Below, in pieces: positions 6,575 to 11,979 of a stretch of 11,979 nt of DNA. The stretch's first letter is position 1. Every line of letters begins with the position of its first letter. Under the pieces are notes generated by a model, which was not told the DNA's origin, searched no databases, and was given only the letters and a program-made list of their open reading frames with translations. The position numbers and the translations under genes are program-made. This DNA is from Acidobacteriota bacterium (GTDB lineage Bacteria; Acidobacteriota; Terriglobia; Terriglobales; Acidobacteriaceae), in assembly GCA_021778815.1 (NCBI GenBank), contig JAJYBW010000060.1, positions 1 through 11,979 of the forward strand, read 5' to 3'.

Positions 6575-6994
6575 ATGGTGGAACGGCAGGCAGGGGGATT
6601 CTCCGACTTTGAACGGGTCCAGATATTGCTGCATGAATACGATTCGCTGCGCGACGAAATCCAACAGCGAATCGCCCATGTCTACCAGGTGGTGATTATC
6701 TGCGCGGTGCTGGCCACATGGCTGCTGGGCCGTACCATGGACGGGCGGTTCTGGATTGGGGCGACGTTCATGCTTCTTTTAATCGCCGCCTTTGGCTGGT
6801 TCAATGGCGAGGACATCAAGCGTGCCGCCGCCCAGTTGCGCTCCATTGAACAGCATGTCAATGACCTGTCGGGCGAAGATCTATTGACCTGGGAAACGCA
6901 CTACGGCGGCGCCATCGCCGGGTACTGGGGCCGTCCGAGACCGGCACACGTCGGAAGGCGAGCCAAAAAACTGCGCGCGAAGACTCCGGAATAG
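6575..6994 (+). CDS. Small two-helix membrane protein, unknown function
   Basis: A protein of 139 residues that I cannot assign to a characterised family. An amphipathic N-terminal helix (about 10-35, with EYDSLRDEIQQRI) leads into two hydrophobic segments at about 36-52 and 59-75, separated by a short loop with Arg and Asp. A charged helical segment follows (80-105), then a Gly/Arg/Lys-rich basic tail. This predicts an inner-membrane hairpin with both ends in the cytoplasm. The arrangement recalls small 2TM proteins of the SLATT kind, but no sequence motif proves it. The start is well supported: AAGGGAG (6562-6568) lies 6 bases before the ATG. It is transcribed divergently from the carboxyltransferase gene and ends 20 bases before the convergent carbonic anhydrase gene. 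Confidence 0.75.
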   Translation: MVERQAGGFSDFERVQILLHEYDSLRDEIQQRIAHVYQVVIICAVLATWLLGRTMDGRFWIGATFMLLLIAAFGWFNGEDIKRAAAQLRSIEQHVNDLSGEDLLTWETHYGGAIAGYWGRPRPAHVGRRAKKLRAKTPE

Positions 6995-7014
6995 GCCGAT
7001 CTCGGTTGCGGTTG

Positions 7015-7758
7015 CTAGGTCAGAAGCGTGACGACGCCGCTGCCGATGTCGTAATAGCCGGCGACCACTTTCAGTTGACCTTCCTTGATTTTTTCGGCAA
7101 TCACGGTGGATGCCTGGCTCAACAGCTTCGCCTGGATTTTTGCGTTCGCCTTGGTGACAGCCTTGTAGTCGTGCCCCGCCTCGTCGACTGCGGGTTGAAT
7201 GTGCGAATAGAGGACGCTGATCTGACCCGGAACAGACTTGCCCGCGACGGCAGCCTTGACCGCCCCGCAATTGCTATGACCCAGGACAAGAATCACCTTG
7301 GTTCCCAGTACCGCAACTCCGTATTCCAGGCTGCCAATAATCTCTGGCGTAATAATGTTGCCGGCAACGCGCGTCACAAACAATTGCCCGAAAGTCTGAT
7401 CGAACACAATTTCCACCGGAACGCGAGAATCGGCGCAGGAAAGAACAGCAGCGAAGGGCTCCTGCTTCTCCTCGAGCTGCCGCCTCAAAGACGCCACATC
7501 ATGTTCTGGCGCAGTGGTTTTGCCACTCACAAAGCGGCCGTTGCCATCCATCAACTCCTTCAGAGCTGCCTCGGGCGTCAACGTCGATTGCGCCAGCACG
7601 GAATAAGGATCCACGAAACTGCGGGAGGTTTCCACAGCAAGCCCAGCGGTGACCACTCCGGCAACTGCAACTGCAGAACCGCGCAGGAAATTTCGGCGCG
7701 ACGGTCGCCTGGAATCGGTCGGCGACAGCAGTTGGTTCGATGATGTTGTGTCTGACAT
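7015..7758 (-). CDS. Beta-class carbonic anhydrase with Tat export signal
   Basis: A beta-carbonic anhydrase of 247 residues (CO2 + H2O to HCO3- + H+). The zinc site is complete: Cys108, with the Asp110-Arg112 dyad in SCADSRV, then His161 and Cys164 in LGHSNCGA. The N terminus is a Tat signal: SRRNFLRG (20-27) followed by a hydrophobic stretch rich in Ala and Val (28-41). The enzyme is therefore likely exported folded to the periplasm. Start: ATG with GGGAG 8 bases upstream. It lies 114 bases downstream of aqpZ on the same strand, with a hairpin between them, so it may be transcribed separately. Exported beta-type enzymes are less common than periplasmic alpha-type ones. The likely role is periplasmic CO2/bicarbonate or pH balance. 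Confidence 0.92.
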   Translation of the reverse strand: MSDTTSSNQLLSPTDSRRPSRRNFLRGSAVAVAGVVTAGLAVETSRSFVDPYSVLAQSTLTPEAALKELMDGNGRFVSGKTTAPEHDVASLRRQLEEKQEPFAAVLSCADSRVPVEIVFDQTFGQLFVTRVAGNIITPEIIGSLEYGVAVLGTKVILVLGHSNCGAVKAAVAGKSVPGQISVLYSHIQPAVDEAGHDYKAVTKANAKIQAKLLSQASTVIAEKIKEGQLKVVAGYYDIGSGVVTLLT

Positions 7759-7817
7759 GGAACTGGCTCCCTGATGGGTAGGTTACGGCACTCACGCGAT
7801 AGTTGAACGAAGGGAAT

Positions 7818-7846
7818 GCCCGCTCTCTGCATCGCAAAGAGCGGGC
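7818..7846 (-). terminator. Hairpin between aqpZ and the carbonic anhydrase gene, possible terminator
   Basis: GCCCGCTCT (7818-7826) and AGAGCGGGC (7838-7846) form a 9-bp GC-rich stem. The 11-base loop can close further by TGC/GCA around ATC. On the minus strand it follows the aqpZ stop by about 26 bases and is followed by ATTCCCTTCGTT, only moderately T-rich. It may end or weaken transcription from aqpZ before the carbonic anhydrase gene. Confidence 0.5.
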
Positions 7847-7872
7847 GGTCGTTGGTGCGAAGGAGCTCCCGG

Positions 7873-8628
7873 CTAGGCCGTGTGGCGTCCGCGTTCCTGC
7901 TGTTGGCTGCCCAGGGAGCGTTCTGCCGTCCGAGTAGTGATGCGATGTTCATCCGGAGTGCGAATCACCGCATAGATGCCTGCGGCAACCGCGGCACCGA
8001 TTAAAGGCGCGACGATGAAGAGCCACAGTTGCTGAATCGCCCAGCCACCGACAAACAGAGCCGGCCCGATGCTGCGCGCAGGATTCACCGAGGTGTTGTC
8101 TATAGGAATGCTGACCAGGTGTATCAAGGTAAGGACCAGGCCGATCGCGAGGCCCGCAAAACCAACCGGCGCCTTGATGTCCGTCGCTCCCAGCACGGTC
8201 AGCACCAGGAATGCCGTCATGATGACTTCCGCAAGGAAGGCCGCCTGCGTACCGTACAGATCGGGAGAATGCATTCCGAAACCGTTGGCGCCGAGACCAC
8301 TGACGGAGGCATCGTATCCGCCGGGGATCCCGCGAGCGATGGCCAGAATGAGCGCCGCGGCGATGATCGCGCCCAGGATTTGCGCGATGACGTACATAAT
8401 GGCGTCTTTGCCGCCAATTTTTCTCGACAGCAGAACTCCGAACGTAACCGCAGGGTTGATGTGGCAGCCGGAAATGGGCCCGATGGTATAGACCATGGCC
8501 AGCAGCGAAAGTCCGAAGGCAAAGGCGACACCCTCAAAGCCAATGTGCTTGCCCGCAAATACAGCGCTGCCCACGCCGCCAAACACCAGCACAAATGTCC
8601 CCACCAACTCAGCAAAATACTTTTTCAT
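7873..8628 (-). CDS. aqpZ: Aquaporin Z (water channel)
   Basis: An inner-membrane major intrinsic protein of 251 residues with six predicted membrane helices. It carries both NPA boxes: HINPAVT (57-63, Asn58) and SVNPARS (180-186, Asn182). The selectivity filter of E. coli AqpZ is fully conserved: Phe38, His170, Thr179 and Arg185, which marks a water-selective channel rather than a glycerol facilitator. Similarity to AqpZ runs along the whole length (for example LTLIHLVSIP and GGWAIQQLW). The last 25 residues form a charged cytoplasmic tail longer than in E. coli. Start: ATG with GGAGG 7 bases upstream. It sits 102 bases downstream of the HD-hydrolase gene. A TATAGT (8662-8657) in that gap is a possible -10 element, so it probably has its own promoter. 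Confidence 0.95.
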   Translation of the reverse strand: MKKYFAELVGTFVLVFGGVGSAVFAGKHIGFEGVAFAFGLSLLAMVYTIGPISGCHINPAVTFGVLLSRKIGGKDAIMYVIAQILGAIIAAALILAIARGIPGGYDASVSGLGANGFGMHSPDLYGTQAAFLAEVIMTAFLVLTVLGATDIKAPVGFAGLAIGLVLTLIHLVSIPIDNTSVNPARSIGPALFVGGWAIQQLWLFIVAPLIGAAVAAGIYAVIRTPDEHRITTRTAERSLGSQQQERGRHTA

Positions 8629-8730
8629 GAAGAATCCTCCGCAAGGAAATCAACTGACTATACACCAGTGCGAACTGTAGAAACCATGAAAAAACAAGCA
8701 TAAACCGGTCTTTTATTCGATATTTGCAGG

Positions 8731-9411
8731 CTACGGTGTCGTGCCGGCCAGACCGAGCTCTTCCGCGTGCTGCTGCATCGCAGCCAGGCAAAACGCGACA
8801 TGGTCTGGCAGCGCAATGCCGAGTTCAGCCGCCCCACCCACAATATCGTCGCGACTGACACCCCGGGCAAATGCCTTGTCTTTCATCTTTTTCAGGACCG
8901 ACGGCACATTCACATCGCGAATGGATTTCGTGGGCTTGACCAGGGCATTCGCGGTGAGGAATCCCGCCAGCTCATCGCAGGCGAACAGGACTTTATCGAG
9001 ATGCGAAACCCGAGGCGTATGGGTGTATTCGGCATGGCCCATAATGGCGTGGCGCACCTCTTCCGGCCAGCCCCGCTCGGTCAGGATGCGATTTCCAATC
9101 CACGGATGTTCCTCCGGCGAGGGATATTTCTCGTAGTCAAAGTCATGCAGTAGGCCGGTGACGGCGTAGGTATCGATCAGATTGCGGGCTTGCTCTGGCG
9201 GCAGGGCATGGTCCGACGCGCGTTGTTCGCCGTAGGCTCGAACACAGACCTCGACACTCAGGGCATGTTTCAGCAAACTGGCGGACTGGGTGTACTGATT
9301 CAGCAGGCGCCAGGCGGCTTCACGGTCGTAGGCTTGGCCTTCAGCGCGATGATTTGAGTGTGATTCCGGCGATTCCTGGCTGGATGAGGGACTTGCGGGT
9401 ACTTCGGGCAT
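8731..9411 (-). CDS. HD-domain (HDIG-type) phosphohydrolase family protein
   Basis: A protein of 226 residues with the metal-binding HD pattern: His49 (LLKHALSVE), His89-Asp90 (GLLHDFDYE), His102, His126 (IMGHAEY) and Asp146 (LFACDELAGF). The run H, HD, H, H, D is the two-metal form of the HD superfamily. The C-terminal part (PTKSIRDVNVPSVLKKMKDK, then FARGVSR) belongs to a widespread group annotated only as HDIG-domain hydrolases of unknown substrate. The first 25 residues are Ser/Pro/Glu-rich and probably disordered, and the true start could be a little further in. The chosen ATG is preceded by AAGGAG about 9 bases away. It is divergent from the zinc-ribbon regulator across a 150-base AT-rich gap, which could hold promoters for both. 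Confidence 0.88.
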   Translation of the reverse strand: MPEVPASPSSSQESPESHSNHRAEGQAYDREAAWRLLNQYTQSASLLKHALSVEVCVRAYGEQRASDHALPPEQARNLIDTYAVTGLLHDFDYEKYPSPEEHPWIGNRILTERGWPEEVRHAIMGHAEYTHTPRVSHLDKVLFACDELAGFLTANALVKPTKSIRDVNVPSVLKKMKDKAFARGVSRDDIVGGAAELGIALPDHVAFCLAAMQQHAEELGLAGTTP

Positions 9412-9449
9412 CTGGCGCTTCTCCTTGGCTTATGATCCGTGAAATTCGA

Positions 9450-9480
9450 GGTATTTTTGCGGTTATTTTTGGTTATTTAA
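9450..9480. repeat. Three helically phased AT-rich repeats in the divergent promoter region
   Basis: GGTATTTTTGC (9450-9460), GGTTATTTTT (9461-9470) and GGTTATTTAA (9471-9480) follow each other directly with a period of 10-11 bases, about one helical turn. They lie between the HD-hydrolase start and a TTGACA box. They could be a protein-binding array or bent DNA. Function is not shown by sequence. Confidence 0.5.
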
Positions 9481-9500
9481 GGCTCTTCATCATTTTTAAC

Positions 9501-9534
9501 TTGACAAGTCGCTGATTTGCCAGCAACTTATCAA
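9501..9534 (+). promoter_or_regulatory. Candidate promoter of the zinc-ribbon/XRE regulator
   Basis: A consensus -35 box TTGACA is at 9501-9506. The -10 is unclear: TATCAA at 9529-9534 resembles one but is 22 bases away, longer than usual. An activator bound to the upstream repeats or remodelling of the spacer could compensate, or the match is chance. Confidence 0.35.
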
Positions 9535-9540
9535 AAGAAG

Positions 9541-9555
9541 CATGCCGTACGCATG
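9541..9555. promoter_or_regulatory. Inverted repeat before the regulator start, possible autoregulatory site
   Basis: CATGC and GCATG arms surround a 5-base centre (CATGCCGTACGCATG). The site ends 6 bases before the ATG at 9562, where a ribosome site would normally be. XRE-family regulators often bind such short palindromes at their own promoters. The arms are short, so chance is possible. Confidence 0.3.
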
Positions 9556-9561
9556 TGATGG

Positions 9562-10128
9562 ATGTCAGCTCTGGCCTCCGTAAATGAATCTATGGCAACT
9601 ATGATGGCTCCCGTTGCTTCAAGGGAGGTTCTACGTTGCGACCGCTGCAGCCTGGTGCAATTCAGCACCAGTAACCTGTTGTGTCGACGCTGCCGGAAAC
9701 CCCTGGAAGTAGCTGAACCCGAACCTATGGTGTCCTCAGAAGTCGAGGTAATGGGGACGCATGTGCCGGGTAACCGGCAATCGAAAGTAGCCGTGCGTCT
9801 GCGAGAAATTCGCAACGCCAGGCACTTGAGCCAACGGCAACTCGCAGCCCGGCTGGAGGTACCGCGCACCTACATCTCGAAAATCGAGAATGGTCGCGCC
9901 ATGCCCACCCTGTCGTCGCTGCAGCGGCTGGCCAATGCCCTATCAGTACCCATGTCGGAAATGGTGCATGACGCGCGGTATGAGCGGGAGCGTGAAATTG
10001 CTGCCATGATGGAAGATCCTTTTCTATCGGAAGTTGCGCAGTGGGCTGCTGGGCTCGATAACCTGCATCGTGCCATGGTGCTGGGCCACATCCGAGAAAT
10101 GGCAAGCGGCGGCCGCCGAACGGCCTAG
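9562..10128 (+). CDS. Zinc-ribbon plus XRE-type helix-turn-helix regulator
   Basis: A DNA-binding protein of 188 residues that joins two modules. At 26-44 a four-cysteine zinc ribbon (CDRC and CRRC, Cys26, 29, 41, 44) is followed by an acidic linker. At about 77-134 there is an XRE/Cro-type HTH: LREIRNARHLSQRQLAARLE, then VPRTYISKIENGRAMPTLSSLQRLANAL, a textbook match with the ENGR turn. A C-terminal helical segment (140-180) may mediate dimerisation. Start is uncertain: no ribosome site precedes the ATG at 9562 or the alternatives at 9592, 9601 and 9604, and all of them keep the zinc ribbon. It is divergent from the HD hydrolase and 157 bases upstream of uppS, without a visible operon link. 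Its targets are unknown. Confidence 0.85.
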   Translation: MSALASVNESMATMMAPVASREVLRCDRCSLVQFSTSNLLCRRCRKPLEVAEPEPMVSSEVEVMGTHVPGNRQSKVAVRLREIRNARHLSQRQLAARLEVPRTYISKIENGRAMPTLSSLQRLANALSVPMSEMVHDARYEREREIAAMMEDPFLSEVAQWAAGLDNLHRAMVLGHIREMASGGRRTA

Positions 10129-10173
10129 AACCTGCTCCCCCAGCAGGCCTAAGACCACGCCGCCAACCCAGAA

Positions 10174-10206
10174 CAGCCACGATAATTTTCATCCAAGCCG
10201 TGGCTG
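10174..10206. other. 8-bp inverted repeat between the regulator and uppS
   Basis: CAGCCACG (10174-10181) and CGTGGCTG (10199-10206) are perfect inverted copies separated by 17 bases. No T tract follows, so it is not a standard terminator. It lies upstream of the uppS promoter candidate and could be a binding site or a weak RNA hairpin at the end of the regulator transcript. Confidence 0.35.
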
Positions 10207-10230
10207 ACGGCAGGTGTATCAGCATCCAAT

Positions 10231-10260
10231 TTGCGACCCCTCTTCGCACTATGCTACGGT
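10231..10260 (+). promoter_or_regulatory. Candidate uppS promoter (extended -10)
   Basis: TTGCGA (10231-10236) and TACGGT (10255-10260) are 18 bases apart, and the -10 is preceded by TGC, the extended -10 pattern. The transcript would begin near 10267. That leaves GAGGT (10272-10276) and a 9-base spacer before the TTG start at 10286, so the parts fit together. Confidence 0.4.
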
Positions 10261-10285
10261 CGAAGCAAGTTGAGGTAATTTCCCC

Positions 10286-11137
10286 TTGTCCAGCGCAACC
10301 GGACCCAGCAGAATTCATGAATTGTCCGCGGACGAGCTCGCCATCTACAGGCAGCTGGATCCCGAGCAATTGCCCAAGCACATCGCCATCATCATGGATG
10401 GCAATGGACGATGGGCGGGTCAGCGCCGGCTGCAGCGCTTCTTTGGCCACCAGCAAGGCGCGGAATCCGTTCAGTATGTAGTTGAGACCGCCTCGCGCAT
10501 CGATCTGCCGTGGCTGACGCTGTACGCGTTTTCATTGGAAAACAATCTGCGCCGGCCCGAGACGGAAGTCAGCTTCCTGATGCGGTTGCTGCGCACCTAC
10601 CTGGTGAACAACGTCAAGCGGATGAACGATAACAATGTCCGCATCGCCTATATTGGCCGGATTAAAGATCTGCCGCAGGAAGTGCAGGAAACGATGCAGT
10701 GGGCGGCCGAGCAGACCGCGAGCAATACCGGCACCACGCTGACGTTGGCGTTGAATTACGGCGCCCGGGTAGAAATTGTCGATGCGGTGCGGGCTTCGCT
10801 GAGCAAGATCGCTGCCGAGCAGGACGGCGAACTATCTCTCACGCAGCTACTGTCGAAACTCACGGAGCAGCACGTCTCCCAGGCGCTCTATACCGCGCAT
10901 ATGCCCGATCCGGATCTGGTAATCCGCACCAGTGGCGAAATGCGCATCAGTAATTTTCTGCTGTGGCAGATTGCATACTCAGAAATTTATGTCACCGAGC
11001 GCTTCTGGCCCGACTTCCGCGGCAAGCATTTCCTGGAAGCGATTCGCGAGTATCAATGCCGCGAGCGCCGCTTCGGCGGCCTTGGCAACGCGCCGAAAGC
11101 AAAGCGTGTCGAGCCGGAACGAGTCCTGGTTCGCTAG
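10286..11137 (+). CDS. uppS: Isoprenyl transferase (undecaprenyl diphosphate synthase)
   Basis: A cis-prenyltransferase of 283 residues that extends farnesyl diphosphate with isopentenyl units to make undecaprenyl diphosphate, the lipid carrier for peptidoglycan and other surface polymers. Family blocks: HIAIIMDGNGRWAGQR (32-47) with catalytic Asp38; RFFGHQQG (51-58); LTLYAFSLEN (77-86); the structural block NTGTTLTLALNYGAR; and RTSGEMRISNFLLWQ (214-228) with WPDF and RERRFGG near the end. One oddity: the usual FS-x-ENW-x-RP is FSLENNLRRP here, lacking the Trp and one residue longer. The start is TTG, with GAGGT 9 bases upstream. The first internal ATG is inside the active-site motif and is too late. 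About 25 extra N-terminal residues precede the catalytic domain. cdsA follows on the same strand after 188 bases. Confidence 0.95.
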   Translation: MSSATGPSRIHELSADELAIYRQLDPEQLPKHIAIIMDGNGRWAGQRRLQRFFGHQQGAESVQYVVETASRIDLPWLTLYAFSLENNLRRPETEVSFLMRLLRTYLVNNVKRMNDNNVRIAYIGRIKDLPQEVQETMQWAAEQTASNTGTTLTLALNYGARVEIVDAVRASLSKIAAEQDGELSLTQLLSKLTEQHVSQALYTAHMPDPDLVIRTSGEMRISNFLLWQIAYSEIYVTERFWPDFRGKHFLEAIREYQCRERRFGGLGNAPKAKRVEPERVLVR

Positions 11138-11325
11138 ACCGTTTTGTCGACTGTTGCGAAATTATTCGCAGAACGACCGCGTGCTTGATTCCTGAAAATA
11201 ACTCCGCCGAAAACCTCTGCACCGATTCCCCATTCATACGATAATGATCCACAGACTCAATCCATCCCAACGCAACCGTCGTCCGCTGTGCATGCACGCG
11301 GCAGCTTGAGAGAGAACTCGATTCA
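11138..11325 (+). promoter_or_regulatory. uppS-cdsA intergenic region
   Basis: No gene is visible here. TGCGAA (11155-11160) and TTCGCA (11165-11170) form a 6-bp hairpin with an ATTA loop just after uppS, without a T tract. GATAAT (11240-11245) could be a -10 element for cdsA, but no matching -35 is seen. cdsA may be read from here or by read-through from uppS. Confidence 0.3.
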
Positions 11326-11979
11326 ATGAAACGTATTCTTACGGCGGTCATTTTAATTCCGCTGGTATTGGCGTTGATTCTGTGGGGTCCGTTGTGGCTG
11401 CAAATGGTGGCTGCCTGGATCGTTGCCGAGTTAGCCCTCCATGAGTATCTGGTGTTGGCGGACGCATCTGGAGCGCGGGTTCCGCGTTGGCTGGTGCTGG
11501 CCTGCTGCGCGGCGCTGTTCGCCGTAGCCTATTGGACGCCGCCCCTGTTACTCGCGGCAGTCGGAATTTCCGCGTTGACGTTGCTGGGAGTTTGTTCACT
11601 GCGCTCGCCGCTGGAACGAATATTGCCCGATGCGGCTGCGGGATTTTTTGGCTTGATCTATGTGGTATTGCCGCTGGTATTTGCTCCGCTCTTGACGGTC
11701 CAGGAAAACGGTACTTCCCTGCTGCTATTCCTGCTGGTCGTGGTGTGGGCCGGCGACATCGTGGCCCTCTATGTCGGGCGTTCGATTGGCCGTCATCCAA
11801 TGGCGCCGCAACTCAGCCCGAAAAAAACCTGGGAGGGCGCCGCGGGATCGGTGATCGGCAGCATCGCAGCCGGCCTGGGAATCGTCTTTTGTGGAAGCCG
11901 ACTCTATCGCCACGGCATCGAGCTGTTGTTCTATGCTCAACCATGGTGGTATTGGACAGGCATGGCCATCTTGTTGAAC
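11326..11979 (+). CDS. cdsA: Phosphatidate cytidylyltransferase (3' end outside the window)
   Basis: An open frame from the ATG at 11326 to the window edge (218 codons, no stop). It encodes a highly hydrophobic N-terminal part of CdsA, which makes CDP-diacylglycerol from phosphatidate and CTP in the inner membrane. Several Leu/Val/Ala-rich membrane helices are followed by VWAGDIVALYVGRSIGRH (about 141-158) and MAPQLSPKKTWEGAAGS (about 159-175), which match the CdsA consensus W-x-x-DTGAY-x-GR and APxxSPKKTWEG. The conserved Asp is Asp144. The residues after it (IVALY rather than TGAY-x) depart from the consensus. The C-terminal signature of the family lies beyond the window. GAGAGA about 10 bases upstream is a weak ribosome site. 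Position after uppS is the usual bacterial order. Confidence 0.92.
   Translation, partial: MKRILTAVILIPLVLALILWGPLWLQMVAAWIVAELALHEYLVLADASGARVPRWLVLACCAALFAVAYWTPPLLLAAVGISALTLLGVCSLRSPLERILPDAAAGFFGLIYVVLPLVFAPLLTVQENGTSLLLFLLVVVWAGDIVALYVGRSIGRHPMAPQLSPKKTWEGAAGSVIGSIAAGLGIVFCGSRLYRHGIELLFYAQPWWYWTGMAILLN

Noticed and set aside
7006..7743. Plus-strand open frame of 245 codons
   Set aside because: It is antisense to the carbonic anhydrase, whose zinc motifs and Tat signal are unambiguous.
8029..8703. Plus-strand open frame of 224 codons
   Set aside because: It is antisense to aqpZ, whose NPA motifs are complete. The translation is highly charged with no recognisable fold.
10131..10147. 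CCTGCT / AGCAGG hairpin right after the zinc-ribbon regulator
   Set aside because: A 6-bp stem with a C5 loop and no T tract. It is too weak to call a terminator, though it might slow polymerase.
9725..10456. Minus-strand open frame of 243 codons
   Set aside because: It runs through the zinc-ribbon/XRE gene, the intergenic gap and the start of uppS, and its composition (Trp/Ala/Pro/Arg-rich) fits a shadow frame.
1..11979. Mobile elements, CRISPR arrays, phage genes, tRNA or rRNA
   Set aside because: No transposase or integrase proteins, no regularly spaced repeats beyond the short array at 9450-9480, and no RNA gene signatures were seen on either strand.

Overview
The window looks like ordinary chromosomal DNA (moderately GC-rich) from a free-living heterotrophic Gram-negative bacterium. 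An acidobacterial origin is my best guess. It rests on gene content and protein style: a Tat-exported beta-carbonic anhydrase, an HD hydrolase, a zinc-ribbon/XRE regulator, and uppS followed by cdsA. This is inference, because no marker gene is present. I see no phage, insertion sequence, CRISPR array, tRNA or rRNA.

Layout: bases 1-66 are the tail of an unidentified plus-strand gene. It is followed by a VOC/PhnB-like protein (109-510) and a probable terminator shared with the convergent neighbour. From 6460 down to 561 six minus-strand genes lie close together. In transcription order they are a biotin-dependent acyl-CoA carboxylase carboxyltransferase (methylcrotonyl-CoA carboxylase beta type), an HMG-CoA-lyase-like protein, a MarR regulator overlapping by one base with a ClC chloride channel/transporter, a LiuC-like enoyl-CoA hydratase, and a YbgC-type acyl-CoA thioesterase. 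Three of these match steps of leucine/isovalerate breakdown. The biotin carboxylase subunit and the acyl-CoA dehydrogenase are not in the window. A perfect 15-base palindrome just before marR is a likely operator for the marR-clc pair.

Divergent from the carboxyltransferase is a small two-helix membrane protein (6575-6994). Then come three minus-strand genes, each with its own Shine-Dalgarno: an HD-domain hydrolase (9411-8731), aquaporin aqpZ (8628-7873) and a Tat-signal beta-carbonic anhydrase (7758-7015). A hairpin separates the last two. ClC, AqpZ and the exported carbonic anhydrase together hint at pH, anion and osmotic handling, but no shared regulation is visible.

On the plus strand after 9562 come a regulator that joins a four-cysteine zinc ribbon to an XRE-type helix-turn-helix, then undecaprenyl diphosphate synthase (uppS, TTG start) and the start of phosphatidate cytidylyltransferase (cdsA), cut by the window end. 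UppS makes the lipid carrier for cell-wall synthesis and CdsA makes CDP-diacylglycerol for phospholipids, a common bacterial pairing.

I did not find a convincing new biological system. The most useful leads are the MarR-ClC unit embedded among acyl-CoA genes, the altered active-site residues of the lyase-like protein, the unusual motif in UppS, and three helically phased repeats in front of the zinc-ribbon regulator.
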